Below are positions 21,310 through 34,017 of a DNA stretch of 64,000 nucleotides, piece by piece. Within the stretch, counting starts at the first letter, position 1, and the number at the start of each line of letters is the position of its first letter. The DNA is from Euclidia mi (Eukaryota; Arthropoda; Insecta; Lepidoptera; Erebidae): positions 34,023,551 to 34,087,550 of the forward strand of contig OX123186.2 in NCBI GenBank assembly GCA_944739405.2, written 5' to 3'. The notes beneath the pieces are model-generated. The model did no database searches. It saw nothing but the letters and a program-made list of their open reading frames with translations, and was not told the origin of the DNA. The position numbers and the translations under genes are program-made.

Positions 21310-21692
21310 ACACCAGTCTTCTTCTTTCTCTTAGCGTTATCCCAGTTTCAATCTGGGGTCCGCTTTCTAGTCTAACCGGATTTGACTGAATATTAGCTTT
21401 TCCACGGAGCGACTGCCTGTCTGACCTCCGCAACCCGAAGAGATAGCGATATTCCATGGTTTAGACTAGTGTCAGTTTTATTTAGAAGGTACTGACGCCC
21501 TGTAACGACTGTCAAAGATCTTCATGACAACCGGGACCGACGGCTTAACGTGCTCTCCGAGGCACGGGACAAGCGATAATTAACAATTCAATACGCACAT
21601 AACTCCGAAAAGTCATTGGTGCGCGCCGTGGATTCGAACCCGATACCCTCTGCATGGCAGTCTGTCGGTATATCCACTCGGCTATCGCCGCC
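21310..21692 (-). repeat. tRNA-derived SINE (family 3)
   Basis: Fuller copy than 10985-11332. On the minus strand it runs from GGCGATAGCCGAGTGG (A box) and GGGTTCGAATCC (B box) to a TGGGATAACGCTAAGAGAA 3' end. Confidence 0.85.
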
Positions 21693-22220
21693 TTTACACC
21701 AGTATTACGATAATAATACGAGTAATAATTAACTTTTATAATATAATGCTGTACAATTCATTCTCAGTATTACTCTTTCTTTCGACGAAGTTGAGTTCTC
21801 ATGTCACAGCAAACCCGTAACATTTCGTTCGCATTATGGTTCCTTTATAAGACAATTTTCGCTTGTATGAAGTACTTAATTATAACATAGAGTAATTTAA
21901 GGTCTGTGATTACTCAGATATAATCTTCTTATAATAAAATTTACAACGACTCTCATAAAACGTAATAACGGGAAAGGTTTCTATTAGCCTCATTTCTACC
22001 GTTTGTTTGCGTAATTGTTTTAGGTAATTCTTTGATGTTTTCCTTCGTACTATGAGTAATAAATTTTACGGAGGCTAATTAGATATTTCAGTAATTGTGT
22101 TGAATACACTACGTAATTATTTCTACGCTATATTGTTTTATTACTGTATGTTTTATGCTGAATAACAGACACGATACGTTTTTTTTTATTTAATTTACTT
22201 AGTAAGTACCTTTAGGAGTT
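21693..22220. other. Non-coding stretch, no feature recognised
   Basis: AT-rich sequence, no gene seen. Confidence 0.4.
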
Positions 22221-22306
22221 GATTTTAAATTATCTTTCGGGATATATACTAATAGTACGCGTAAACCACGTTATTTGTTATATATCCCGAAAGACAATTT
22301 AAAATC
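22221..22306. repeat. 28-bp-arm hairpin / small MITE-like repeat
   Basis: 22221-22248 pairs with 22279-22306 with one mismatch around a 30-base loop; the arm core is CTTTCGGGATATATA. The sequence just right of it (AAAGACAATTTAAA ... CGACCACGAAA ... TAAATCTTATA) recurs in diverged form at about 52340-52400, so this is part of a dispersed repeat. Confidence 0.75.
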
Positions 22307-25249
22307 AGTTTAAACGACCACGAAATTTTAAATCTTATAAATTTCTATACCTACTTTTCGCTACTATTAAGTACCTAGCTGTATTTTATTCATTATTTAG
22401 ATTGCGTATTGGCTTAGGAGATCGTTTCACTGCTGCCAGCGCTCCCAATATCGTCAATTCGTCCAAAAAAGTGCAATGTGCTAATAAATTTTGTTTCAAC
22501 TCGAATTGTTCTTTGTGTTCGTCGTTTCAAAGTTCGTAAAGTTGCCGTGATACAGGAATAATTTCCACTGTGAATGTCGTATTTAAAAAAAGAAACTGTT
22601 GTAATGGACAATGGGTAGAGAGCGCATTGCCCGTAACATTGTACGAATAACACCGAAACTATAAAATGAAATGTTTACACCCTGTGATTTTTACTATTTC
22701 TTGTTACTTTAACTCAGGCACTGTATGTGTATTTGAAATGACTTTTTTAAAACTTTAGCTGCCGGCATAGGTAAAAGATCTGAGTGTAGCTAGGCGGGAG
22801 ATGTCTGCCGTATACCGGAGTCAGTATGAGAAAAAAATATTTTGTGTACTGTGTCTGACAGCCTGTAATAAAAAAGCTTTTTACTTTTTATAAAAAGTTT
22901 GCAAAGGAAGACACAGCGGCTAAGTTGTTGTTGCTGTACTTCTTGTATCATGTTGGTACGTATAGTCACAGTGATTAATGACATTTAGGGTCATTTTACA
23001 TTAGTAACTGTCAAGCGTAGGTGTTTGAGGAGTGTATGCGCTTCACAGACGTCACGGTAACGCGGTGTGTGCGTCGCGTTTGATTGTTGTGGCGTTTTAT
23101 CTACTGAATTGCTGCTGCACTAAGCGGTGTACAATTTATTCAAACAATTTTAATTTCTCCGATACTAAAGTTGACCACACAGTCAGACGAAAAACAAATA
23201 ATCAATGCAATTTTAAAGCGGCGTAGATCGCTGCAGTATGCAATATTATAGACAATTCAAATGGAAATTACAGGTTGAAATTAAAATTTGACTAATAGTG
23301 CCTTACATATACATAAGTATGCAACAATTTTCTGAAGTCGAGGAACCCTCGAGTTCATGAGTGAAAGATCCCTTCTGCATATAAGATCTGCGGACACTAT
23401 ATATCCGCCAAATTTCATTCCCAAATATGATATTCCTGATTTGTAAATGCCATTTTAAACATTATTCTTAAGCATTTGCATTATTTAAGCACCGTAGTTG
23501 ACTAGGTGTTTTAACAGCACTCTAAATAAAACCGTGTTGTACAGGAAAACGAAAAGTGTTTATCATCGTCCCTACCACTTGCCATTATTGTTTGTAACAT
23601 TGGAACCCCATCGCCGGAATCCACTATGAGACAGGGCGTTTAAAAGAAGAACCTTTACTCAACTATAACTATGACAAAGTCATTGAGAAAATCTTTAAGA
23701 CGTGTACTAACATTTTAATCTAAGTAAGGACTCCAACCAGGCATTAGCACTTTAAAAGATGAAGAAGTAACTCAAAAGGAACCACGCAAATTCCCGTACA
23801 ATTAATTGAAACCATTCTGTTGAAGCTAAACCTTTTTACAACAACTCTGTACGGACGGTTTAATCCATACAACATTAAAAAGATAAAGAGGCAGTTTTTA
23901 AAACAATAGCAGCAAAACATTATGAGAGTTTGGAAAAACAATAAAACCGGTTGGTTTTCGAGCAGTGTACGCCTGGCTCTCTTGTTCTGGCGTTATTTGT
24001 AGCAATGAGCGCGTGTGACGGATTGGACACCTATTTAGATATCTAGAGAAGCCAAAGAGAAATACGTCGACTTTATAGCACGACACAGTTACGTTAGGAT
24101 AAAATTTGTAATAAAATGTTACAAGGTTAAATGTTTAACCCTGTTCGTGTTGCTATAGAAAGTGACAGTAGAGTTTGTGAGTGTTTGTGTATGTAGATCT
24201 TAAAATTGGTGCACTTGGTAGCACATATCTTTACGACTTGACTTATTATCTACAGATGACATACTTTTATATTCGTAATAATATTAGTTAGGTACTAAAT
24301 CGTAAATAGTCAGTACTTTGCAACAACATAACTTTAGGCCATCCCAAAATAGTGAGCGGGGGTGTATCGCATCCATAACTCAAATTTAAGCCCTGTGTAA
24401 TAACAACAGTACCAACTGCCATTTACTGAATAGAGGTTCACAGTTGCTGCAACTGTAAATGTCACTATAAATATAAAAGACAATATTGACGCAGTTTATA
24501 CTGCCACTAAAAAGATTTTCTGGGCGATAAACCTACCGAGTAAAGATTAGAAGAGACAATGGGAAACGGAGAAATCGAATTAGCATTTATTTAATGAGGC
24601 GAAACGAGTGTTTGCTGCTAAATGTCAATTTAAAAGCCAAAACCGACTGAAACAAAAGCCAATGTGATTTCAAAATAACTAAACAGTTCGTTTAACTCAG
24701 TTCTTATCTTAAAGGCATTTTTGCTGGATTAACTTTTGAGACAGTAAATTAAGTATCCTTTCGTGGCAGGAGACTCTGAAACATGGTTTTTCTTTTATAA
24801 ATAAAGCTGTCTTGTTGATACACGTCACAGGTATTTGCCATAGATCGTCAAGTTTCGGGTTCAGTTGCCATATTTAAAAGTATTCTTTATTTAAATTTAC
24901 GCAATTTGTTCTCAGTGGCGGAACAAAAACGTGAGTGTAGAGTCAGTTGTAAATCAGAAAAATAAAATATGTATATCAATTTTTTTTTGTGTATAAATAA
25001 ATCCTGCAGTGAAAATAGGAACTGTGCCACGAGGGATTTTACAAATAATGGAACAATGAACGCCCATCATACTCGGAATAACTGTTTGTGATCGAAATTT
25101 AACGAATACACTGAAAGCTATTTTGTGCCGAGCTTATTTTCATTCACCTTGGCTACAGTATGAAATATAAATTTATTAATAATCCGTAGTACCCAGGAAA
25201 ATTCCAAAATACGCTGACAAAACGAGGTTATTGTTTTTTTTAGATATTA
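22307..25249. other. 2.9 kb without a recognised gene
   Basis: AT-rich DNA with short open frames only (for example 22414-22653 and 23744-24086 on the minus strand), none with a recognisable family or splice context. Possibly intron of the CUB gene. Confidence 0.4.
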
Positions 25250-25429
25250 TAGGGGTTAGAGTATGACATTGACGTTTTATTGTAATAGGAACTTTGAATT
25301 GACGTAGAATCTTCATGGTTTGAGGTTTATGAATTAAACTTTTTTCACGTGGTTTCTATGATGTTCTTCTTTTAAAATTGTGAAACATTTGAATATCGAC
25401 TTTCAATTGTTTTTGTTATTTAACTTACG

Positions 25430-25562
25430 GCCATTTTCAATATTCGATCCATACATGGATTTTGACATTCGAGATTCATGTTTGACATATTTTGTATGGA
25501 GCTTATGTCAAAAACGAATCTAAAATCTACAGATCTATCTATAGATCGAATATTGAATTCCG
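25430..25562. repeat. Small MITE-like insert in the mariner leader
   Basis: CAATATTCGATC near its left end and GATCGAATATTG near its right end are inverted copies. The insert explains why the mariner leader between TIR and ATG (about 327 bp) is unusually long. Exact ends unresolved. Confidence 0.5.
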
Positions 25563-25578
25563 CAGTTAGACAAGAAAG

Positions 25579-26563
25579 ATGGATACTGTGAAAATTTGAG
25601 TAATTTTTCGCGGAAGTAACGCGACAGAAACAGCCCGCAATATCAATGTTGCGCTTGAAGAGGGGTTTGCTAATGAACGCACCGTGCGATTTTGGTTTCA
25701 ATGCTTTCGCGATGGAAACTTCAACTTGAAGAACGAGCCACGCGGAAGACCACACAGGTGAATAACGATGAATTAAGAGAGATGGTGGAAGCCGATCCTG
25801 GTCAGACTACCCAGAAATTAGCGGCATGGTTTAAGGTTACCTTACCCACAATATTGACTCATTTGCGTCAAATTAATAAAATAAAAAATACGAAAAATGG
25901 GTGCCTCATGATTTGACTGATCTGCAGAAAGAAACGCGTGTTGAAACTTGTGTTGCCTTGTTGAATCGGTACAGAAATGAAGAAATATTGGATCGAATTG
26001 TGACATGTGATGAAAAGTGGATTCTTTATAATAACCGTAAAAGAAAATTGAAATGGCTGACCCCAGGTCAAACGCCACAACAGTGTCCTAAAGCAAAGCT
26101 TACCAATAAAAAGGTAATGGTAACTGTTTGGTGATCTCAGCATGGTGTTATTCACTACAGTTTTCTCAGATCTGGTCAAGAAATAACGGCAGATGTCTAT
26201 TGTACCGAACTCCGAACAATGTTGGCAAAACTAGCAGTAAAACAGCCCCGACTCATGAATCGATCTTCACCATTATTGCTCCATGACAACGCGAGACCTC
26301 ATACAGCACGAGAAACCGTTTTGACCCTTCAGGAACTGCAGTTAGAAACCATTCGTTATCCTCCGTATTCGCCAGACCTTGCTCCAACGGACTACCGTCT
26401 TTTTCGTGATTTTGACAATTATATACGTGACAAGAAGTTTTCTTCCCAGGAGGCAGTACAAAATGCTTTCACACAGTTTGTGCAGTCTAGATCTTCAGAG
26501 TTCTATCGCAAAGGCATAAGTGGCCTTCCTATTAGATGGCAGCAATGTATAGATAATAATGGT
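25579..26563 (+). pseudogene. Mariner transposase (DD34D), broken and split by a LINE
   Basis: ATG at 25579 (MDTVKI) then TGA at 25597. The frame continues with the HTH region (NERTVRFWFQCFRDGNFNLK, EPRGRP), then LREMVEADPGQTTQKLA in another frame. Catalytic segments: VTCDEKWILYNN (first D, about 26010), PLLLHDNARPHTARETV (second D, about 26285) and YSPDLAPTDYRLFRD (third D, about 26392), with 34 residues between the last two. A TGA follows VMVTVW at about 26132. The final residues (WQQCIDNNG) stop at 26563 and resume after the LINE at 29560-29571 (NYFD, then TAA). All three aspartates are present, but several frameshifts and stops kill it. Confidence 0.85.
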
Positions 26564-29555
26564 GCAAAATTTTCTACTTGTTTGGATCATATATTTAGTT
26601 ATTGTGTTGCTAAAAACCCAGTAGTTATTAGTTCTCTTCCTTCTGATCACCGTGGACAGATAGCTAGTTTTTCTTGTTCAGCATATAATAAATCACATAC
26701 AGTAGAATGTAGGCCTCAAACTACCAATCGTCTTATACGTTTTAAAAACAATATTATCGCAAATCTCAATCCTTCAATATTGAACTCAGAAAATCCAAAT
26801 ACAATTTATAATTAACTTTTTGGACTAATAATTAATGAGTTTCAAAATACTTTTAAGAGTAAAACAGTAACACTAAGGGGTACTACTGGATCTTTTAACC
26901 AGTGGGCCACTAAAGGTATATACAGAAGTAGAGCCAAGTTGTTTGAATTATATGGTTTGAAACAACATAGATTTGACACACCGTTTCTAAATTATGTAAA
27001 AAGCTACTCAAAAATTTTTAAACAAGTTTGTATTTTGGCAAAATCAAAATTTATTTGTGGTAAAATTAAGCAATCGACAAATATAATTAAAGAAACGTGG
27101 AGAATTATAAATAATGAAACCGGTAGAGCACGACATCGAGAAAACCAATTTGAAATCAAAGATAGCAATTTATTAGTCACAGACAAATCTCAAGTTGCGC
27201 ATATGTTCAATAGTTTATTTGCAAGCATACTAATAACAACTACTAGTTCCTTACAATCATCGTCTTTATACGCTGGAAATTTGTTGCTTAGCAGTGTACC
27301 TGAATGCAAGAGCGTGTTTAGATTCGAGCACGTCACCCCGCAAGATATATTGATCGCATTTAATTCACTAACTATTAAAAATACCGGCGACTTTTGGGGC
27401 ATTTCAGTAAAAATTTTAAGTACTATAGTTGAGACTGCGCCTTACCTTTTTATAATTTTTAACCAATGTTTTGACCTAGGCGTTTTTCCGGATTTGATGA
27501 AGTTAAGTAAAATCATACCTTTATTCAAATCTGGCAGTAAAAATGACATAAATAATTTTAGGCCCATCTCTATATTGCCGGCATTTAGTAAAATATTTGA
27601 AAATATTTTATTAAAGCAGCTACTAACACACTTTAATTTAATTAGTCTGCTTCACAAAGATCAATACGGATTTACTAAAGGTAGATCCACTACTGATGCG
27701 GGTGTTGCTCTCATAAAACACGTTTATAATGCCTGGGAGTCATCTAAAAATGCTATCGGAGTATTTTGTGACCTCTCAAAAGCATTTGATTGCGTTCATC
27801 ACGACACACTACTGCGTAAGCGCCGCCACTACGGCGTAGAGGAAACCGCACTTAGTGTTGTCGAGTAGTACCTGCGGCAGAGATTTCAGTGTGTCGATAT
27901 AAATGGGACTACATCCTCTAAATTACCTATACAGTTAGGCGTTCCACAAGATTCAATTCTAGGTCCTTTTCTATTCCTTGTATATATTAATGACTTACCT
28001 TTTTATTTAAAAAACATCTGTGATGTCGTACTTTTTGCAGGTGATACGTCACTTATTTTTAAAGTAGACAGGAATAGGAAGGATTTTGATGATGTAAATA
28101 ATGCACTTATACAAGTTACACAATGGTTTACAGCAAACAACCTAGTACTTAATTCTAAAAATAACTAAATGCGTTAAATTTGCCTTACCTAACGTTAGAC
28201 AACTGGGACCTAATATTATGCTAGATAGGGAGGAACTTGAGACAGTTGACTCTACTGTGTTTCTAGGCATTACATTAGATAATAAGTTACAATGGGGTGC
28301 ACATATAGCATGTCTTGCAGGCAAGCTCAGCTCTGCAGCGTATGCTGTCAGAAAAGTTAGACAGCTTGCTGATGTCGACACAGCTCGTCTAGTATATTTT
28401 AGCTATTTTCATAGTGTCATGTCCTACGGCATCTTGTTATGGGGCAAAGCTGCGGATATTCGGAATATATTCGTTCTACAGAAACGAGCGGTACGAGCAA
28501 TATACATGTTAGGTGCAAAATATACTCTTAGGGAACGCTTTAAGTCTATAGGAATTCTAACAGTAGCCTCGCAGTTCTTATTTGCAAATATATTGTATAT
28601 TAGGCAAAATATAGTTTTATTTACTACAAAAAGTGATAAACATAATATAGTCACTCGAAACAGGCATAAGTTATATGCCCCTTATCATCGTTTACATAAA
28701 GTAAACAATTTCTTTGTAGGGCTAGGTATTCGTATTTACAATAAAATACCAATTAGTTTTTTAGAATTGCCATTTAATACGTTTAAAAGTAAAATAAAAG
28801 ACTGCCTTATTGGGAAAGGTTATTATACTGTTGTGATTATTTCAGTGATAAGGATAGATGGTCACTTACACTAGACAACTCATGATCTACTACTTATTTA
28901 GAATTAATATAGATTCTTAGCATTTTTCAGTTTATCATTATATAACATTTCTAGTTCTTTTAAATTATTATTCGTTTATTATTAGGTCATTCCACTTACT
29001 ACATTTACATTCGAATTATTGTTCCACTAATTTTATTAAAACTTACTGTACTGTAAGATGAAGATAACTCGTGATCATGGGCTGTGAACTAACGTTTTTG
29101 TAATTTTGTGTATTCCTATACCGTCACTTCTGTTACATACATTTCCACCATAGTTCTGAACATGGTCACGAGTTGTCTACATTATAAGACGTAAGTTGAT
29201 GCTCCTGTTACACAATTCACATTGGAAGGCTAACTAAAGCACTTAATTTAGTAACTGCATTAATTGTTTAAGTATTATGTATTTTTCATATTTACTATTT
29301 ACAAGTGATTAATTACAATAAACGAAACAGTTGCAGCTCCTTATAAATACGAAATATGTACCATAACACTGGCGATTTAAAAGAGTGGCCACGAGTTTTA
29401 TTGCCCGTTCTTTCTCGTGGTTCTACCTATTGCTTTGCGAACGAGGCAGTAAATGTAAATGTAGAAGCATTAAGTAATTAAATTTTAAAATTGACGTTCA
29501 TAAGCGTCACCTTGTGACCTAGATGAATAAATGATTTTGACTTTGACTTTGACTT
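26564..29555 (+). pseudogene. LINE inserted in the mariner; endonuclease remnant, RT and C-terminal region
   Basis: A 4-bp duplication TGGT (26560-26563, 29556-29559) brackets it, and it ends with TTTGAC repeats (29536-29556), a common LINE tail. The 5' end is truncated inside the endonuclease: STCLDHIFSYC and ISSLPSDHRGQI, the SDH motif. RT: IIPLFKSGSKNDINNFRPIS, DQYGFTKGRSTTDAG, GVFCDLSKAFDCVHHDTLL, a TAG at 27866-27868, then in-frame LGVPQDSILGPFLFLVYIND. The catalytic box reads FAGD (28034-28045) where FADD is expected, so one metal-binding aspartate is lost, and GVPQG has become GVPQD. The C-terminal part (28218-28874) has FLGITLDNKLQW and SVMSYGILLWG. A CR1/L2-like group is likely. Confidence 0.85.
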
Positions 29556-29650
29556 TGGTAATTATTTTGATTAAACAAATATGGTAAAAATAAAAAAACA
29601 AACAATTTTGATTTTCAGTACAAATCGGCAATTTCATACTTTAACCCCTA

Positions 29651-30984
29651 ATATTAAAACAGCCCTATCACATAAGAACAATTTAAATTATGATGTCCAG
29701 GTTGCGATTCAGAACTTTCCCTTCGGAGTCTAAGATCCACTATCTGGTATATTCAAATCTAATAGACATATAGCACAGACTTCAATACCAAAAGTGACAG
29801 AAATATTCAGTAGTAACTGCATGATCCAATATACAAAAAGGGACGGCAATATTGTTTATCCCTCTCGTTTACAGTTGTGTAGTGTAAATATGGAAGGCTA
29901 TTTAGCCAAGCTGTAAAAACTTTTCCCTCTAAACTGATATTATAACTTGTATCCATCACACAATTAAGTTTGGATATGGCGGTACGTAGGTATTACGGGC
30001 GCAGGTGTATTCTATGTGTGACTATGATTGATGACGACCGCGGACGTACGAGTCGGTATCGCTTACAAATTATTCATGTACGTCCCTTTTCGGGTACGAA
30101 AAAATGTGCCGCGAATTTGATTATTTAGGCTTTGAATTTCAGCTCAGCTTTTGCTGAAAATTTTGTATTATAATTTATTCTGAGACATTAAAAATGTAAG
30201 ATGTATTACTGTTTAGAGACTCGGGAAAAACGCGTTTGTCATAGGCATATGATTCATATGACCGATTTCGTCTTCAGCAATGGGTACTCTTGACGTAGGC
30301 ACAAGGTAACGGGACTTGCACGGCCTTGCCAATGACTCAGACATCTATTCTAACATTATAAATGTGAGAGCGTGTTTCTTGCTTTGCTTGACCTTTTCAT
30401 ACGTCGCATCGCAGTGATATTGTGGTACGATTTCAGGTTGTGGATATAATATGTCGTTTTAGGAGTCTGAGGACTAATACAAGCTACTTGGACAGAGCCG
30501 TGGACAAAATTTAGATAACTATATCAGGATAGCGACCATATTACAATATATTGTTAAAAAAATATTTTTCATATTAATTAATTCACGTAAATTTGTCTGC
30601 CATTAAATTCGCTCAACAAACCAGGACCATAGTATATTCTATGCATATACCTACGTTATGACAAAACATATTACAACAAAAATCTCTATTCAGGGTTTAA
30701 TTATCCGTTTATTATTCAACAAACGTGAAATAAAATGAAACGAAAAATAAAACACGTTAACGCTCCATATATCGTATTAAAACTGCACAGCGAATGTTCG
30801 TAATACGGAGTTTGACCACGAATTTGCCAGATTTTCTCAACCATACTTTTATTTTCTTTACAGTCTGAATAAGGGCTGGTGCCGATGCTTCGGTGTTAGA
30901 TAATGCTTCTTTAAATTCTCAATTGAGGCTTTGTATATATTGTACGCTCGCAATGGTTTTGCTGTGAGACTTTGGTTAAGTTTT
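29651..30984. other. Non-coding stretch, no feature recognised
   Basis: AT-rich with short GC-richer patches near 30000-30100 and 30230-30350. No reading frame or repeat recognised. Confidence 0.4.
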
Positions 30985-31260
30985 GCGAATTTTCGTCTGT
31001 TTCTTTTAGTTTTTCCAATGGTCAAGAAAAGATTTTTGTTTGAACGCAAAAATATTAAATCATTTAGACATAAGAGTGCCTGGATGTTAAACGTAAAGGC
31101 TTATAAACGGCGCAGCAAAAGTGAAATTTTCGTCTGTTTGTTTTGGTTTTTCCAATGGCCAAAAAAATTTTTTATTTGAACGCAGAAAGATTTATAACAT
31201 TTAGACATAAAAATGCCTGGATGTTAAATGTAAAAGCTTATAAACGGCGCAGAAAAGCGA
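30985..31260 (+). repeat. Two-copy tandem repeat, unit about 136 bp
   Basis: ATTTTCGTCTGTTT at about 30988 recurs at about 31124, and each unit ends GCTTATAAACGGCGCAG. The second copy carries substitutions. Lies just upstream of the LINE at 31.36 kb. Confidence 0.75.
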
Positions 31261-31359
31261 AATGATCTATATAATGCATATCTAATATATTAGTTTTGTG
31301 ACTAAAAACTATAACATTTCATTCCAAATTAACATTCTACTGGCTATACAAAAGTAAAT

Positions 31360-33529
31360 ATGAAAGGCCTTGAAAAAAGCATTCGCAATACAAATTTTGC
31401 CCCAGTTTACTTTTATGCCGACGTTAACGAATCAATATCTTACCTAATAAATTCCATACAGTACGCAATTAGAAAAAACACATACACAGTAACATTGTCG
31501 CGAAAATATAGGAATATAAAGCCATGGATTACTCCGGGTCTTCTCCACTGTATTAGACACAGAGATAATTTACATATAAAACGAATTTAAAAAGGCACCT
31601 GAAAATGAGATTCTGGCTATAACATATAGGCGATATAGAAACTTTTGCAACAAACTTCTTAAAAAAATAAAGGTCGACTACGATCAATCTCAGTTGAATC
31701 AAGCAGGTAACAACACTAAACTAGTATGGAAATTCTTAAAAAGGCGTTCATTTACTGCAAAATCATTTGAGCAACCCTTAGATATGCTCAAAAATCGATC
31801 AAATCCTACAGCAGCACTAGATAAAATCAACACATTCTTTTCCGACGTTGGCAAAAATCTAGCAGACAGAATCTCTTTTTCCGATCATTCATCTACTCAC
31901 CATGCTTCGATCACCTCACCTATTTCTAGGCTTAAATCTTTTGTTATGCTGGATACCGATTTAGACGAAGTTATTCAAGTCATTACTGGGTTAAAAGATA
32001 CTTGTGCGATGGGATGGGATAACATCCCCACAAACATAATTAAAAGGTTTAAGCACATTCTTGCACCGCCACTAACACACATATTCCAAATATGTATGTC
32101 TGAAGGAATATTTCCAAAATGCTTAAAAAAGGCTATTGTGATACCTGTGCACAAAGCAGGTGACAAGAGCAGTGTAAATAATTATCGGCCTATATCAATA
32201 TTACCAGTGCTGTCTAAAATATTAGAGAAAATAATAAACAATAGACTAATAAAATATCTCGAAACCAACAACATTCTTTCAGACAGACAATTTGGTTTTC
32301 GGCCTCACAGGTCAACAAGCCAGGCAGTTGAGCAACTGACTGACCACATTACATCTAATTTAGATAGTGGACAGCATGCTATTGGGATATTTCTAGACCT
32401 TGCTAAAGCATTTGACTCTGTATCGTCTTCTATACTGCTAAAGAAACTTGAATCTGTCGGTATACGAGGTAAGCAGTTAGCACTGTTTACTGATTACCTC
32501 TCTGACAGGTATCAATGTGTAAGAATAGGCAACAACATAAGTAACGATGTTCCTAACACTAAATTTGGTGTACCCCAAGGAAGTATATTAGGAGCTACTC
32601 TGTTCTTGATATATATAAACGACCTTTGCAACCTAAAACTTCGAAATGGTGTCATTATGTCATATGCAGACGATACAGCACTTATTTTTACTGCAAAGTC
32701 ACTTGATGAGGTATATGAACTGGCTCAACATGGCTTCAACACTATCAACACTTGGCTATTTAAAAATTTACTGACCCTAAATGCACATAAAACAAAGTAC
32801 ATTCATTTTACAATGAAAAATGATAGCAGACACAACTCATCTAACTGTTTAGTGGCTCACAACACGTTTCATTCAAATGCTGACACTGCATGCGCTTGCC
32901 TTACTTTAGAAAAAACAGATTATATAAAATATCTAGGTATTACGCTTGATACTAATCTTAATTTCCGCAAACATATCGAATCATTGTGTAAAAGAGTACG
33001 GAAACTAATTTCCATATTCAAAAATGTACGCGACGTGATAAACTTTAAATTGTTAAGACAGGTTTACACTGCACTATGTGAATCAATCATCTCATACTGT
33101 ATAACCTCATGGGGAGGGGCAGCTAAAACGATCCTACTGCCTTTGGGACGAGCCCAAAGAGCTATTGTAAAGGTAGCAACCCTTCGCCCTTTCATTTTTC
33201 CCACTTATGAGTTATATCAGTCCACCGGAGTTCTAACTGTGCGCCAATTATTCATTCTACGCACCATACTAAAACAACACACCCTTCTTCCTTATACACC
33301 AATCCCATCAGGCAAAAGACGGAAAGATCTAGTCTGCATCAAACCTCGAGCTAAACATGTTTATGTAAATAGATTCTTTGCTTTCCTCGGACCTTTCCTA
33401 TATAATAAATTAAATAAAACCTTAGATTTATATAGCATAAGTTATAAGCAGTGTCACCTTATTGTTACAAAACACCTAATGACAATGACCTATTCTGATA
33501 CAGAGAATTTGCTTACAGTTATAAAATAG
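31360..33529 (+). pseudogene. LINE ORF2 with nearly intact reverse transcriptase
   Basis: A first frame (31360-31590) has the endonuclease-RT linker (KPWITPGLL, RHRDNLHIK). A single frameshift near 31580 leads into one long frame to a TAA at 33527-33529, more than 640 codons. RT motifs: CAMGWDNIPTNIIK; AIVIPVHKAGDKSSVNNYRP; ILPVLSKILEKI; QFGFRPHRSTSQAVEQL; AIGIFLDLAKAFDSV; FGVPQGSILGATLFLIYIND; the catalytic SYADDTALIF (TAT-GCA-GAC-GAT at 32663-32674); and IKYLGITLDTNLNF. The C-terminal part has SIISYCITSWGG and FFAFLGPFLYNKL. The endonuclease is absent, so it is 5'-truncated. The RT itself looks complete, suggesting a rather recent insertion. CR1/L2-like clade, not certain. Confidence 0.85.
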
Positions 33530-33882
33530 TGTGTAAGTACCTACTCTAAGTTAGAATAAATCATAATTAAGTCTATTTCCTATTACATATTAGCAGTTCA
33601 TGATTATTTTGTAAAAGCATAGCCCTATAATATTATAATTTACAATTTTTCCTGAAACACAGGTGTTACAGCCTAGTTCAGGTAAACATTAAAATAGCTA
33701 TATTTACCAAATATAATGTATTAACGTTATAAATAAAGTAAATACGCATGAATGTACCACAATTTAACATAAGCAATTATCATAGACATTATACTTAATC
33801 ATAAAAGTTTATTATTTTTAATGTAATACTTTCCTATGTAACATGTGACGTTTATTTTATTGAATAAAGTTTATTATTATTA
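33530..33882 (+). repeat. 3'UTR and (TTA)n tail of the LINE
   Basis: AT-rich 3'UTR ending GAATAAAGTTTATTATTATTAT (the repeat occupies 33870-33882). This (TTA)n run is the target of the next element, whose far edge is again (TTA)n. Confidence 0.75.
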
Positions 33883-34017
33883 TCTCCTTTATTTATTATT
33901 TTTCTAATTAAAATTACATTTTTAAATATATTATTAACCAAAAAAAACACATTTAAAAATATAAAAATAACCGTGGGGTCCCACCAGCATCGGGCACAGG
34001 GTCCAAGCTGCCGGTGG

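Larger units (their letters stand above)
25252..29648 (+). mobile_element. DD34D mariner transposon interrupted by a LINE
   Basis: Left end GGGGTTAGAGTATGACATTG at 25252; the complement of the right end, GGGGTTAAAGTATGAAATTG, finishes at 29648. TA flanks lie at 25250-25251 and 29649-29650. Without the LINE (26564-29555) and a small palindromic insert the element would be about 1.3 kb, standard for mariner. Confidence 0.85.

Noticed and set aside
22414..22653. 79-codon minus-strand frame as a host exon
   Set aside because: No good splice flanks and no recognisable family.
26219..26815. Novel fused transposase-endonuclease protein
   Set aside because: Explained by a LINE inserted into a mariner; the mariner end is found 3 kb downstream.
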